A stretch of DNA of 64,000 nt from Certhia americana (GCA_018697195.1 CM031857.1:59513142-59577141), one strand, 5' to 3'; positions 27,101 through 40,216 are shown, numbered from the stretch's first letter. Numbers and translations are program-made. Notes: generated from the sequence alone by a model not told the origin.

Positions 27101-28531
27101 TCAGAATTCTGCTGTCCTTTTCAGAGGAGGTTATTTTACTCCTTTAGGGATGAGTCTCTAAAAGCTAGCCATTTTGTGATATTTTACCAATGCATTCATT
27201 ATCTATTTAAAGAACTAGAAAAGCAAAACAGGGATTAATTCTCAGCAATGAAAATGCAAAGGAGTAGAGTGAAACCCTGAGGAGCAGATCAGCTAGAATG
27301 CTTTTAAATGATTTAAGCTGGGTCTTATGATTGCCTCCATGCAAATATCTCCACGAGGTATCTCTTTAGATACTTAGACTGGTAACACACATAACCATTT
27401 AGTTATGGGTTCCCTTCAAGACAGATACAGTGATACCTCCTATCATGATAAAAATGTAAATGTTGTTAGAATAGTAAATAGTAATGAAACCTTTGACTCT
27501 AGCTTGATTTTCTGTTATGGAAATGTATTTGGAATAATATACAAAGGACTGATTTTATATTCCTGATTTTATAATCCTAATTAAAATCTCTTGTGTTCAC
27601 TGAGATTATTTATTCAAACACAGTTCAAGATAGGGACATTTTCTACACTTTTTACAGGATTATAAATTCTGGATTACAGTGCTGAGGAGGGGCAATCATT
27701 TAAGGAAACAATCAGTAAAGTCGGGGCTTTGAGAATGCTCTGGAAAGGTCATCTCAGCTAAATGTCAGCTAACTTTTAAATCTGTGGTCATTCTGAAAAC
27801 ACACATTGAAAACTGTCAAATGCAAGATTTTCAAATTAAACTGCGAAAACTCATTTTTTCTATCAGCTGACTGGGCTCTGGGTGTTCTCTCCTTGCAGAA
27901 GTTGTCAATAAAGATGGTATTTTATGTGATACTTTCTGTTATTTTGTGGTTGTGTCCATACTATAGTCAGTGGGGATGACTATCACTTTTAAAGGCATTC
28001 ATTAAATTTGACAACTTTTTTTTTATTGATATATGTCAAGTGTTCACTGGTTAAGTCTGTTTCCACATGAGACCATCTGCAGTGGGTTCAAGACTTTTTA
28101 AAGAAAATACTTTTCTTCCAATATGAGTCACAAAGTTTATCTAATTTATATTACAGAGCTAAGATTAAGTCAGCTATTTTAATGTATGCCAGCTGGGTTT
28201 CATAAGGTTCACTTCCTTTTCCAATTGTGTCAATCTGATATGGTTGTCACTCCAAACAGATGGAGTATTATGACAGCATTAAGCTTATTGAGTAGAGGAT
28301 CATGCAGAGGACTTACATCCTTTGCTCTGTTTGTCCACTTGATACTTTAATGATTTTGGTTTGCTCAGTTTATCATTTTTACATAGACAGTTTTCAGTTA
28401 AGTGTCATGAAACAATTATTATAAAATTTGATCTTCTGAACATGGGGTATTTTTGTGGTATTGCCTGTGTGTGAATAAAGACACACACTTGTTTGTACAG
28501 CAGGTTGTGCCATAACAGTATTTTATACATA
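21150..28531. other. Long AT-rich stretch, no gene or clear transposon
   Basis: More than 7 kb without a recognisable gene, RNA or transposon. Sub-patterns seen: a T-rich block near 24628-24655; a tandem 9-mer GCAGTACAT-like repeat flanked by GATTTAGCA/TGCTAAATC arms near 25933-25965; repeated 'ttcagtagtc' near 26252 and 26285. The segment 27660-27910 has a less biased composition and ends in a good acceptor-like tract (CTCTCCTTGCAG, 27889-27900) followed by AATAAA, which I note but do not call an exon. Confidence 0.5.
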
Positions 28532-28562
28532 TTTTCTTTAAACTAGTATAGTTTAAAGAAAA
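28532..28562. repeat. Perfect 14-bp-arm inverted repeat, 3-base loop
   Basis: Left arm TTTTCTTTAAACTA (28532-28545) pairs exactly with the right arm at 28549-28562 around loop GTA. It is followed by an imperfect duplication of 'actaaagaaat' at about 28575-28600. Too small to be a transposon by itself. Confidence 0.85.
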
Positions 28563-31500
28563 AAAATATTCTCACTAAAGAAATTCTTACTAAAGAAATC
28601 TATATAATTTTTTCCCATTCTTTCCTACACCCCCTGATAATATTCTTGCGCAAGCAAATATTTGGGCACAGTCTTCCTTTCAATTGTTAATTATTACTAG
28701 ATAAAATTATTTGTTTACTTTTAAGTATAGATTACCACACAGAAGAAGACTACAGATGAATGAAAATGAAAAACATTCAGTTTTTCATTTGGCATGTATT
28801 TTTAAACAGTTAGAGAATTACAAATAATACCTTTTACTATTATATCTTCTTCCATGTTCTATTGGAAGACAGCTATTCTTCTGCCTTGTCGAAAAGGAAG
28901 ACTTAAAATATGCCTAAATGTTATCATATTGTGACTGAGGCAAATATCTATCCACTGATAACATCAGGATGGATTCAGCATCAATATGGTCAGCACACCT
29001 GTTCAGCTGTAAGGTTACTGCCATGTCACATCTCAGCATGCTGCCCAAGGATATGCTGATGGATTGGCTACAGCCCCAGAACCTTACCTTCACCTCAGCA
29101 AATCTGTCCTGAAGTGTCACTGAGAGTTGTACATCAATATGTCCTGCTCTCCCTAAAGATTGGTCTTCAGGCCAGATCTTTAGAGTAATTTCATTAAGAA
29201 ATCTTTGTGTTTGGCAATAAGTATTGAATTTTATGTAGCTGAAATTGTTTGAGGTTTTATTGGTTTTGGTTTTGTTTTTGTTTTTTTTTTCTTCTTTTGT
29301 TGATTACATAGAAGTTATTTATATTTTTGTAATCCTTGAGCAGGTGCTTTGGATGAAGTTAGCAAATAAAATTCTTGAGCCATTAGTCAGCTAAATGCAG
29401 CATAGCAATATAAGTAAATGTAGAAATATACTTTGTAACTAACCACGCATAAAATAATTAGGTTTGCATCTAGGAAGCTATCCACCTGACAAAGTATTTT
29501 GGCTCTACCTGCAGTGGACTGTTGATGACTTATTCATATTGTGAGCAGGCTTCCCTGAGCCTACTAGGAAAATCTGTAGTGCTCATTGCTATTCCATCCC
29601 AGATGATAATGGCTGAAAACCCGTCAATAATTATTAGTCACACACTTCAGGCTACTACAGTGAAAACTGTCTGAAAGAACCAAAATATGTATCTGTGCAT
29701 TCCAAAGCTTAAACAAATTAGTTGAACACTCCTATACTCTTACATCTAATTCTGCTCTTTCCCTAATCCTAATGTGTTGGAGACATAGCCACTATAGAAG
29801 AGGAGAGGATAAAGAAAAGCTGGATGAGATACAAAATATATCCAGAGAGATTTCACAGGATAAAGAAAAAACTTAAAAGTGAGATGACAGAGATGAATGG
29901 GTATTCTAAATCACAAATTGAGGCAGAATTTTTTTGCCAAGAGAAATGGGTTTAAACTAGAAGCCCAATCAAGGATTTGAAAGATATTTCAGAAATAAAA
30001 ATACACCAAATGAGTATGCCTCTACCATAAACTCTAACTGGCCATGAATATAGCCAAACTGAGTAAAGTCAAAGTTTAGAACCTGAAATAGAAACACATA
30101 TTTTGTACAAATATCAGATGCATATCTGACCCCCCTCATACCACATCTTCAAGTCAGAAACTAGTGTTCATTCCCTTCTATTTCTTCTCATCTAGGCTGT
30201 GCTGGTTAAGAAAGGATTTCAAACTATGCAAGTTGTGGAAATTATTTACATTGCTGGCATCAAAAATATCCACCCAACCCACACTGCTGTAAAAAAGTTG
30301 AAAAAGAAAATGAACCTAGGCTTGATTTTGTTTCATGGGATACTTTATGCATATAACTATAAAATGTTACTGTTTCCATCACAAGAAAGGGTAAAACTAG
30401 CTTTAGCAAGCAGGGTCAATGAAGTTGTAGACATGACATGACATGACATGATGTCCTAAAACAAAACTAACTGAACATCTTTTTAGAGCAAAAAAAAAAC
30501 ACCTTAGCAGAATATGTTGATTCATCAAAAGTAAAATTTTAGGCAACTGAGTTGTATTCAGTAGTAATGTCTCTAGTTTCCTCACAGATATTATTCTCAG
30601 CTTTCAGGTGAAAATGATTTTCTATAGCTATAAGGCAATTTCACAATGTGGACTTTAGACAGATGCTTAAATCTTTAGCTATTCTGAAAAACACAGAATG
30701 AGTCATTTCCATGTAGCAGAGGAGAAAAAAATCTTTATAAAATTACACTCCAATATAGTCTGGGATAAAAAATAGTAAAAGAGAAAAAAACACAGATTTA
30801 ATATTGACAATTCTAAAATGCAATGCTTCAAATCAATAGTGGCAAAAATCTCAACAATTTCAAATTTTAAATCTCATATTTTTAAACTTTTTTTTTTGTT
30901 TGTTTCTTAATATCATTACTTTGGGTTAAAATTGCACCAGATAAAGAGAAAAATAGACAAAGGTTTTTGAAAATGTTTTGTTTCCAAAAAATTGCTTCCA
31001 TTTGAAAAACATGAAGCCAGTGATCTTTAGTTCCTCTGTGAAAACTTGACAAAATTCTCCTTTTCAAGTCAAGTATTTTCATGAATTTTTACTCCCAGTT
31101 TTCATAAATAAATAAATAAATAAAAAATTAAAAATCTAGTATTGCTCAGTATGATAACTATACACGGTAAGATTTGTAGGGAGTAGGAGTGGTGCTGCAG
31201 GAGTGGCATCTGGAAGGAGAGGTCAGGATTACCCCCTGCCAGAGACAGCCATTTCCAAATGCTCTGTTGAGGACAGGAATAAACAAGCAACTCTGTGAAC
31301 ATTGAGCTGGTAGCTGAGGATATCTCATCACACTGAGGGCTATTTAAAGGATTCATTGGTCTTCAAGGAATAAAAAGAAATAAAACCCATGAAATATTAC
31401 TCAGGAAAGAGGAAAATATACTACAATTTCACTATATGTTGATGCATTTAATGCTTTTGGAGAATAGAGTTCAGATACTATATCCAATGCATTCTCTGCA

Positions 31501-33052
31501 TGGGAAGCAAAGTAAAGCTACTTTGAACAAAAAGGAGTCTCTTTTTTGTCACTTTTCTGAATCTGTCTACTAAAATATGCCTTCTTAAAACATACTTGCT
31601 CTCAGGAACAGGCTGTGTACCATACTCAATGCAATTAGCATAAAGAACTCATTTTCCTTTGGTTTTCTTTCAGTACATGAATCTAGCAGGTTCTTGATCA
31701 TTTTTTTCCCCTTCTCATGTTTGTTTCATAGAGAAAGTCTTAATCTCATGGGACGACAATGCCATTGAAGAAGACTCAGTGTTCAGCTAGTATACTATCA
31801 ACATCTCTGCCTCTCAGCAAGAGAGGTGGAAGTCGATAATGAAATGCATATCTTCTGCCTTTCTTTCACACTCTGTTGATTATAAAATATGGGGAAAAAT
31901 TTAAATAAATAGCTTATGACCTCTACTGTGAAAATATAAGGTCTGTGTTTTCAACCAGCTCGCATCTCTTCTTTGTGTTTGCACATGGTAACATAGTATA
32001 AATTATGCAGGGATAATGATTCAAGAATTCAGAAAGGACTTTAAAAAACTTACTGTCTGCAAAGCACACCTGTGCTTCTTTATTTATTAATATGTGTTTC
32101 TTTGTTTCTACATTTATATTTAGAACACTGGAAAGGGCAGGTTGGGAGAGCATAGTTTTTGAAGATGCCACCAAAAAAATTTACAAAAATAAGGGGAAAG
32201 GTTTTAAAATAAGTAAAAAACAAAATCTCCAAATAAAACAACGCAAACTCAGAACAAAAAGTGGAAGTCTCTGCAGTTATTAAAGATTTTGGAATCTAAT
32301 GAATAGCTGTAGGTCCACTTCAAGGGGAAAACTTGTTTGCAAAAGGGAATGATGAGATTTCTGAATCCAAAATACTTTAAGTTTGCCCTGTACTTTTATC
32401 CATGTAAAAAAAGTCTAGTGGTGGCTGTAATCTGTAAGGAGATATTCCTGCTCCTTTACTTGACTGGCTAGCAGGAACATAACAAATAGTTTATAGATGT
32501 TACTAATATGGGAGATTAAAGTTGTCTTGCATTAGAGATAAGAAGCTTTTGTTAGTTTTTTGTAAGAATTAACCCTATTCACAGTGAGAAATTATGGAAA
32601 TTATTTTTTTAAAAAGGTAACACATTTCCTGTGCACATTTAAGCATTCATCCTGCCTGGATAACTGCAGACTGTTGCAAGTGCAAGGCAAAATGTGTTGA
32701 ACACAGGAGTCTGACTCTGCAGTAATGAAACTGCTGGGCTGCTGAATTACTCCTTGCCTAGAAATACTCTTTCGTGCACTGTAAAAATTATAGATTATAA
32801 CCACAGCAGAAGCAATACATATAAGGTGAACTTTGAGCTATGTACCACATTTGACATGCTGAGGATGGCACATTATCATGCCTTGCTAAACATTCTTGAG
32901 CCTCTGTTCACAGCTCTGCTTAGCTACTGGCACATGAAGAAGTAAGGAAGCAGTAGCCTAAAGAATGTGAGTGCACAGGCTGCACAGAATAGTACCCAGG
33001 GCTTTGCCTCTTCAGTATGATGTGCATTGACAAGGTGAAGACCAACACATGC
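28563..33052. other. AT-rich DNA with short microsatellites, no gene
   Basis: Contains (ACATG)4 at 30431-30450, an AAAT-type array at 31104-31125, and short A and T runs. Open frames are short and lack recognisable domains. The less AT-rich stretch 28920-29120 shows no known repeat or protein. Confidence 0.5.
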
Positions 33053-33086
33053 CTCCTTCTGCAATTAAATTAATTGCAGGAAGGAG
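33053..33086. repeat. Near-perfect inverted repeat, 3-base loop
   Basis: Arms CTCCTTC-TGCAATTA and TAATTGCAGGAAGGAG pair around the loop AAT (33068-33070), with one extra base in the right arm. It shares the tight three-base loop with the hairpins at 28.5 and 40.2 kb. Confidence 0.8.
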
Positions 33087-33236
33087 TATAGCAATATTGT
33101 GTATTTGAATCTCCTTTATTCAAATTCAGTTCAATATCAAACAGGCAAGTATACTTTCCTCTGCTAAAAACCCTCAAACTGTGTTTGCTAGAAAACTATA
33201 TTCCCAAATTTTGCTCACCTTATTTAATTTTACAGT

Positions 33237-33241
<5 letters not shown>

Positions 33242-33281
<40 letters not shown>
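33242..33281. repeat. (TA)20 microsatellite
   Basis: Uninterrupted TA dinucleotide array of 40 bases. The open frame crossing it is repeat-derived. Confidence 0.97.
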
Positions 33282-33287
<6 letters not shown>

Positions 33288-33540
33288 GTATGGGCAGAAA
33301 AGCTGTAACTCATTTTCATTCCAGAAATGAGAAGATATACTTCAAAAAACTTAAATGTTGGTTGAAAAGCTACAGCCTACACATTGGAAACCCGTTGCCT
33401 AACCCTGGGAGTCCCTACATTTATGTTATAGAGTAGTTTAAGAACCATACATGTCTACTCAAAACTGCCTAGATCTAGGGAGCACTAAACAGATAAAGTT
33501 CTGGCTTATATCTCAGCACTGTCAGAATGTAAAATGATCA
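33282..33540. other. Unique DNA, nothing recognised
   Basis: Short stretch between the TA array and the LTR remnant with no recognisable feature. Confidence 0.5.
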
Positions 33541-33923
33541 TGGTTTAGGAATGGTATTCTCCCATTTTGTGCTCCCACTAAAACCATGCACCACTTGTTC
33601 CCGCCTTCCCTCCTCCTTGCTTTGGACTGGAGGCACAAAAGGCAAAGAGCTTCGGTTGAGATAACAATTAGAGGAAACGTAAAAGGCATAAGAAAAAGAA
33701 TGGTAGCAGCAGCACTACTAATGACAGAGGATATAAAAGAGAAGAGAACAGTTCACACAGAAACCCCCTGCACAGCAGAGATACTGAACAGCTCTCCTTG
33801 CTGTCCTTACTCAACAGGAATGGAACCCCTCCTCCCTTCTCCCTTGCTCTCAGCAAAGATATAAGGTGCTATAGAATAACCTCTGTGTTCTGGCCATGCC
33901 CCTTTCTTGCTGGAACCAGGACA
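33541..33923 (-). mobile_element. ERV LTR remnant, minus strand
   Basis: Read on the minus strand it begins 'tgtcctggttccagc' at 33923 and ends '...ccattcctaaacca' at 33541, the start and end pattern of a common avian ERV LTR. Inside are 'tgtgctcccactaaaacca', 'ctggaggcacaaaaggcaaag' split over 33628-33648, and an AC/A-rich stretch with scattered 'agcagcagcac', matching that family as I remember it. It lacks adjacent retroviral coding sequence. It lies about 1 kb from another LTR-type remnant of opposite orientation, so the two are not a pair from one provirus. Several open frames here (for example 33586-33864 +) are not genes. Confidence 0.65.
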
Positions 33924-34934
33924 AAACCCAAGATCACTTCCTCTCTGAATTGCCCATTTGAGACTGATTCATCTGGCTTCTCAGATCATGTCAGTCTGGT
34001 TGAACCTTCTGAAAACTATTGGTGGAAGATTTCATCTCCACTTTTGCACAACCATGTATTGGTTAGAGCATGCACCTATGCCCCTAGAAGACCTTGTGTG
34101 AGCTTGCACACTGCTGCAGGAAGCTGAACCCATATTACCAGAGCCATCTGTTAACCAATAGGCTGTTTGGTATTCAAACCAGGTCTTCTTAAGTTCATCT
34201 GTTTAAAAAAATGTTCTGCTTATATAAAATTTTTGCAATATTTATGGAGCACGGTTTGGAATTTCATTCTCTCTCACTCTAGCTTACTAATTGCCACCAG
34301 CCTATGACTAAATTCAGCATTTCATACTGAAGAGGCGGTTCCGCTTGCTCATCATGTCTTAACACATCAAATTTACATCAAGCTTATGGTCTTTATTAAG
34401 TATCTCAATATCTAGAAATCTGAACATAGAATACTTGAGGTGAAATTTATGTGACCAAATATAGGCACCTAAACTGCCTTTGTCAGATATAAACAAATAC
34501 TTGTAGTGGAAGATGCCTTCCCACGTTTAGGTGGCCATCTGTATTTAGTCAGAATTTCACTCAAAAAGAACTCCTGTCTCCTTTCTTGAATTGCAAAGAG
34601 TGTCTGTAAGGATCAATTCAGCTGTAGGTCACCCGTTTGCAAATGTCTGAAGTTTGATGAGGCAATTTCAGTCACATTCTGTATGAACTCTTTTTTTTTT
34701 CTGGAACAAATCTTAAAACCATTATGGAAAGTATTTTCTTGAACAATTTAAACAGCTATAAACAGTGGTCAAGGAATTGGGTTTGGAAGCAGATTTTCCA
34801 TTATCAAGTGGATACAGTTTCTTCATAAATTTTGTCTTACACAAGAAAGGACAGCTGTTGCTCTTTTCCTCATCAAGCTTAATGTCTTAGTACCTAAAAT
34901 GAAAAAATTTGCTTTCTTAATTAGGTTTGTGTGC
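33924..34934. other. Unique DNA between two LTR remnants
   Basis: The first 250 bases are less AT-rich and may include an unrecognised repeat remnant. The remainder is AT-rich with a 10-base T run near 34691. No gene seen. Confidence 0.45.
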
Positions 34935-35830
34935 CTCACTTTTAGTGTTGCAGGTTGGTCTGGGTCAGATAGCAACTAGTTTCAGAGAGCTCAAATAGAC
35001 CCACTGAAGAGCATAGTTGGTCCCCTCAGCCAAGATGGTGGCACCTCAGAGAAAATGTATTCAGAAAGATCAAAATGCTACACAGCAGTGTGAAGAATGA
35101 GGAAAAACACATAAGAAACATCTTTGCAGACAACAAGATGAAAGAAGCATGAAGAGGTGTTCCAGGCACCATAGCAGAAATTCCTCTGCAATTATGGTGG
35201 ATCAGGTTGTACCCCTGAAGTCCATGGAGGACTGCAGGGGAATATCCACTCTTCTGCCTATGGAGAACCCCATGCCAGAACATGTGGGTGTTCTGGGGAG
35301 AAGATCCCCCACTGGAGCAGATTTTCTGGTAGGAAGTGCAGCCCTAGGGCAACTCACGCTGGATCAGTCTGTTCCTGGTGGACCATACCCCATGGTAAAG
35401 AGCCCACACCAGAGCAGTTCTTGAAGAGATGCAGTCTGTGGGAAGGACTCCTGCTGGAGAAATTCTTGAAGGACTGTATACCATGGGAGAGCCTCCACAC
35501 TGGAGCAGAGGAAGAGAGTGTGGAGGAAAGAGAGATGGAGGTGAAACATTGTGAGCAACCCTTGCTCCTCTTTCTCCTGCACTGCTCAGATTAGGGAAAA
35601 AGGATAGAGCAGTTAGGAATGAAGCAGTGAGGTTGAGCGTGGGAAGAAGGGAGTAGTGAGGAAGTTGTTTTAGCTTTTTTATTAGCTCCTCATTTGATTT
35701 TTAACTGGAAATAAGTTTTATTCCACACATTTGATCTGTTTTGTCTCTGGTAGTAGTTGGTGTGTGATCTTCCTATCTCAACCCACAAACATTTTGATTT
35801 TATTTTGCCCTCATCCTGTTGAAGAGGTAA
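34935..35830 (+). mobile_element. Avian ERV LTR-type element with internal 46-bp tandem block, plus strand
   Basis: The right part reads 'ggaaataagttttattcc', then 'gatctgttttgtctctgg', 'tggtgtgtgatcttcc' and 'tatctcaacccaca', the ordered 3' landmarks of a widespread avian ERV (ERVL-like) LTR including its polyadenylation-signal region; the family's usual final stretch is missing. The middle carries diverged repeats beginning with CTGGAGCAG-like words at 35311, 35358, 35408, 35453 and 35499 (period 45-50 bases), also typical of this family. 'agccaagatggtggcacctc' near 35030 fits the same element. Open frames here run across the tandem units and are not conserved proteins. It is an old, non-coding copy. 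Confidence 0.65.
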
Positions 35831-36101
35831 ACTTTTTCACACCCTCAAAAAATGCCAGAAGAGGTATCTTTCTTTATTCTCCCTACAAAAGTAATGAAAT
35901 GCTTTTGTTTCAAAGATGAAGTTCAGAGGGATGCATGGATGTATCTGTTTTATCTGTTGAGTACCACTTGAAATCTCTTTGTTAGAACAGAATTGTCTTT
36001 GCTGTTGAAGACTTCCAGCTGTTAAGAGGGGAGGCAGGTTGGCCACAAGGTAGAGAGATATAGACCCAAATCATTACAATATTTAGGGTGGAGATGTGCC
36101 T

Positions 36102-36134
<33 letters not shown>

Positions 36135-39100
36135 CCAGAGGAACATTAATTCCATTAACTGCAGTACCATGATGATACCTTACAGGCATGATTGGATTCT
36201 GTGGTTGTAAGCAATCCTTTAAATGTGCATTGACAGCATTGATGAATATTTATAAGAAAGGACAGATAAAAATAATAATAAAGTAGGCTCTAGAATCTGA
36301 TATTATGCTTTTCCTCTGAATGTATGTTTAGTGATGCTTTCCTATGTACATTTTGATTTCTGAACTAAAAAATAAAAAAAGGTAAAAAAGAAATTGTAAC
36401 TGAATGTTGTTTCCCTTCCTTACTTTTCTTTTAAGCCTAGAGGAGAGCTAAGAGGAGAATCCTACCTAAATGTTTGCCTCTTCACAGAGCAGAACTCTAA
36501 GGAATTGATAAATTAGCTGTGTAAATACAATTGATAGAGCTGCACACTTAAGTATAAAGCTTAATGACTCAAGACAATTGTGAAAGAGGCCTAGCTTAGT
36601 GTCAAAACACTTACAACCAGATCCTGAGTTGGTGGAAATCAACAGTGCTGTGTTGGGTGCAGTGAAGCAAGGACAATGTTCACCAGCTGAAGCTCAAGTT
36701 CTTTATATTTACCTAAAGATTTACTTTAATATGGTTCCTTTGTCATGCTCACTGGCATGCATACTCATGCCTAATGTGGGTACTGCTGCATAAAGGATGT
36801 GTTGTGCCATTCAATGAAATGTTTAAATGAACCACCTGCAGCCCACTGCTAGTTAGCAAGGCAGCTGGAAGTGGAGAATCCCACAAGGAAGGTTGCCCAG
36901 CTTTTCCATCACCCAGCAAAACACGTTCAACTATGTAGGTTTCTGTGTTACCATAATTTAATGTAAGCTATGGCTTGCACACTTATGGTACAGTCATTAC
37001 TTCCAATACTGCAAATATTCAAACTGCTTTGAGGGTACTTGGAGCTGATGAGGAGTGAAATACAAAACCAAATTCTATTCAGTTTATCAAAATGTGATTT
37101 ATACTTGACAGTCTAGAACAAAATATTTTCCTGTATCTTTGGACTAATTCATATGAGTAGTTTTTGTTCTGTTTCAATGTAATTTAGCTCTGGGGAAAGA
37201 GCAGAAACAATGATGATCTGTCCAGGATAAGAATTAATAGGGAAAGTATTGATTAGCCACAGTTCTTTATATAGAGCTCTGGTCAGAGTTAAGTGTAACA
37301 TTTCTTCACATCTGCCTTTGATTTTTCTCTAGAGGATGTCATCTTAAGATGTGTCAGTTGCAGGTTATCTAGTTATGTAATTCTATCCATCACTAACAGG
37401 AAAAGAAAAAAAGAAAAAAAAAAAAAAGATGAGGAAAACATAATAGGAGCAGCCCAAAATGAGGTAAATAAATAAAACTACTGGGGAATGAAAGGAAAAC
37501 GTTTGTTCACATGTAAAATTCAAAAGTGGAATGTCTGGTGCTCTCCATTCATAAAGATTCACATACTTGTTCCATATATGTGTACACCCCATTAAGAAGA
37601 AAAAGATTAAAGTACAAATTCCAAATGTATCCATGTATCATTATTGTCACAGGAAATGTTTCATAATCACATCAGTGTTACTGCGCAAGGATTTTTTTTT
37701 CTTACTTTATTTTATTTTATGAATAAGAGGAAGTAGTTTTTTACAAGGTGCTCCTGTTGTCCTGGAAATTATATTGCATGTGCAGCATTGGAATTAATAG
37801 CCACTTAAAAATGTATTCCCATTTCCCAGAAGTCAAATTGAGTTTTGATGATGTTTTACTGGAGGCAGAACCAGCTCCTGAATAAACCATAAGGGAAAAG
37901 AATAAAATAAGGGGAATGCATAGGGTTACATTGTCACTCTGACTAGCCAAATATTTTGTTTTAAATTAAGGGAAATAAAAAGGGCTCATGAAGGCAAAAA
38001 AACTAGTCTCTTTTATGGTGAAATTATTCAAAAAATGTTCTCCTGGTAGCAAGCAACTAGAAAGAAGAAACTCCTTATTTTAATCAGAATTATGTTCATG
38101 GACATATTTAAAAGTGCAAGCAAAGATTAGACTGTGTTGTTATTCATCTTTAATTTCAACTGAAGGCTCAAGCAACTGCAAAAAACATCCTCATTTCAAA
38201 TTCTCTTGAAGTTTCCTAGAAGAAGCACTTCTTTTCAGAATGATTTTATCTGGAGTTATCAGCAGACCAAGACAGGGATATAAGGGCTGTAGCCTTGCCT
38301 GTCTAAGATGCCACTGGTAAAGTTTGTTTAGAGGAAAACTACTCATCAGATTTATTGTTTTGTTAGCACTATATTTGATTGTATGGGAAGATAAGGGAAA
38401 ACAGGCTGAACTCACCTCAAGCTGAAGAATTTAGATATAAAATATAGGTGTAAAGAATAAAAAATATGTTGTGCGCCTTTTTATTTTGCTAGGAATCAAG
38501 ACTGGATCTCACAAAAAAATTAAGGGGTTGTCACACCAGTTTCAAGGGACTAACAGAACAGCTGTGGCTCAGCATTGCATGTTATGCAGAGAAATGGGCC
38601 AACTCTGTCTCACCCCGAGTCTAGATGTACACTTCCAATGAAAATCCTGCCTGCTGCAGAGCTCAGGGAATCACACTGCTGCTAGAGATGAAAGTTTTTT
38701 AGCCAGAATTCACAAGCAGTTGAAGAAAAACCCTTGTGTATTCTTGAGAATCTTGGTTCGGATATTCAATGTGAACAATGCTGTCACCCAGCAGAGATTT
38801 ATCAATAACTAAGCATAAATAAAATTTGTGAACAACCTCACATATGTAATTGGCTTGAGCAAGTCACCAACACCATAAAGTCCAAAATATACTATTACCA
38901 CAAGTTCAGTTAACAGGAGATTTCAAAGCAACCAATAAAATACAAAACATGTTTCATTATTGTTGGAAAAAAAAAAAAAAGGGTGCTATTGGCATAATCA
39001 GAAGTAAAAGTGATGGTACAGAAATGTGGTATTTTATATGAAAAGCTGGCAAATTTATGGCAATATGTCTGGAAATGTAAAACAAGTATATTCTATTTAC

Positions 39101-40060
39101 ATTCTTTTATCCAGACTTGTACTACTTGAAAGACATTAATAAGTTTAAGTTAGAAACTAAGACAGGGTGATCCAAAACATCAAGGCATGTTAAAAAAAAT
39201 TGATTCCATTCAATTTCAGATATTCCGCTGAGACCAGATTTCAGTGTCTGGACTTCCTCTAAAACAAAGTGTGACAGACAATCATATAAGATATTTCTTC
39301 ATGGGAATATAAGTAATATTAATATACTGGAGGCTTCCTGACTTATAGACATTTGTGTTGATCAGATTGGTAAGAACTGAGTGTTGGTTTAAAGGTCTAA
39401 GCAGTTTCTTCATGTCAGACCTTAGGTACTGGAAGAGGAAGATTGATACTCGAAAGGGAAAGGGTCTGACTACTGGGTATTATTTAGAGCTCCATGTAAA
39501 ATGCAGTTCCCATGCCCAAACATGCAAAACTGCACACTGCTGGTGAGGTCAAGGGAGAAGATGCTGGTATTGGAATTGCTCTTTTAGAATTTTTGTATTA
39601 TCAAAATCAAACAATTCTAGGCAGAAAGAATTGTTCTCTCCTCCTCCTCTTCTTCTGAGACAGTGATTGCAATACCTTAACTTATAGCTTGCTTTTGATT
39701 GAAAATTTTCTTAGCTGAATTCCAAATGTCTTGTGAAATGCACCCAGGACTACTAATAACAGTCACCAAGGATACACAGAGATTTAATGCAGTGTTTGCA
39801 GAGCTGGGAGTAATGGCTGTCAGACTGAGCTAGTGGAGTTACAGTACTTCATTAGCTCCTTTGGAACAGCAGCAATTTTAGAGCAGAAGGTATCTACACT
39901 GTAAACACTTCCCAAATCTTTCTACCCTGCCACATTTTTAAATTTATTCAAGTGAGAATTCTTAAAAAGCCAAAGGTGAAATAGAGGTTATTTACAAATC
40001 AGTGTATATTTATTATTTTTTAAAAGAAGACTTGCATAAAGAAACAAGATTATTGGAAAA
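35831..40060. other. AT-rich DNA with homopolymer runs, no gene
   Basis: Includes a 30-base T run (36105-36134), an A-rich block near 37405-37428 and an A run near 38968-38981. Nothing here resembles a coding exon, RNA gene or known transposon; 38540-38700 is less AT-rich but unrecognised. Confidence 0.55.
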
Positions 40061-40165
40061 CATTGGAAAAGACCCTTCAGATCACTGAGTCCAGCCATCA
40101 CCTAGCATTTTAGTAGGTCCACCACTAAAATATGTTCCTAAACACCACATCTGCACGTTTTCTTA
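40061..40165 (-). mobile_element. CR1 LINE 3' fragment, minus strand
   Basis: 'ttggaaaagacccttcagatc', 'gagtccagccatcacctagca', 'ccaccactaaaatatgttcc' and 'ccacatctgcacgttt' appear in the order of a CR1 3' end read in reverse (split here into short words). The terminal repeat is lost. It ends about 50 bases before the perfect hairpin at 40217. Confidence 0.75.
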
Positions 40166-40216
40166 TCTGCAGACCCCTTTGAAAGATTTATTTATATATA
40201 TGGAAGAATGTGATTG

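Noticed and set aside
35026..35582. Several overlapping open frames on both strands
   Set aside because: They lie in an ERV LTR-type element with tandem repeats and have no recognisable domain.
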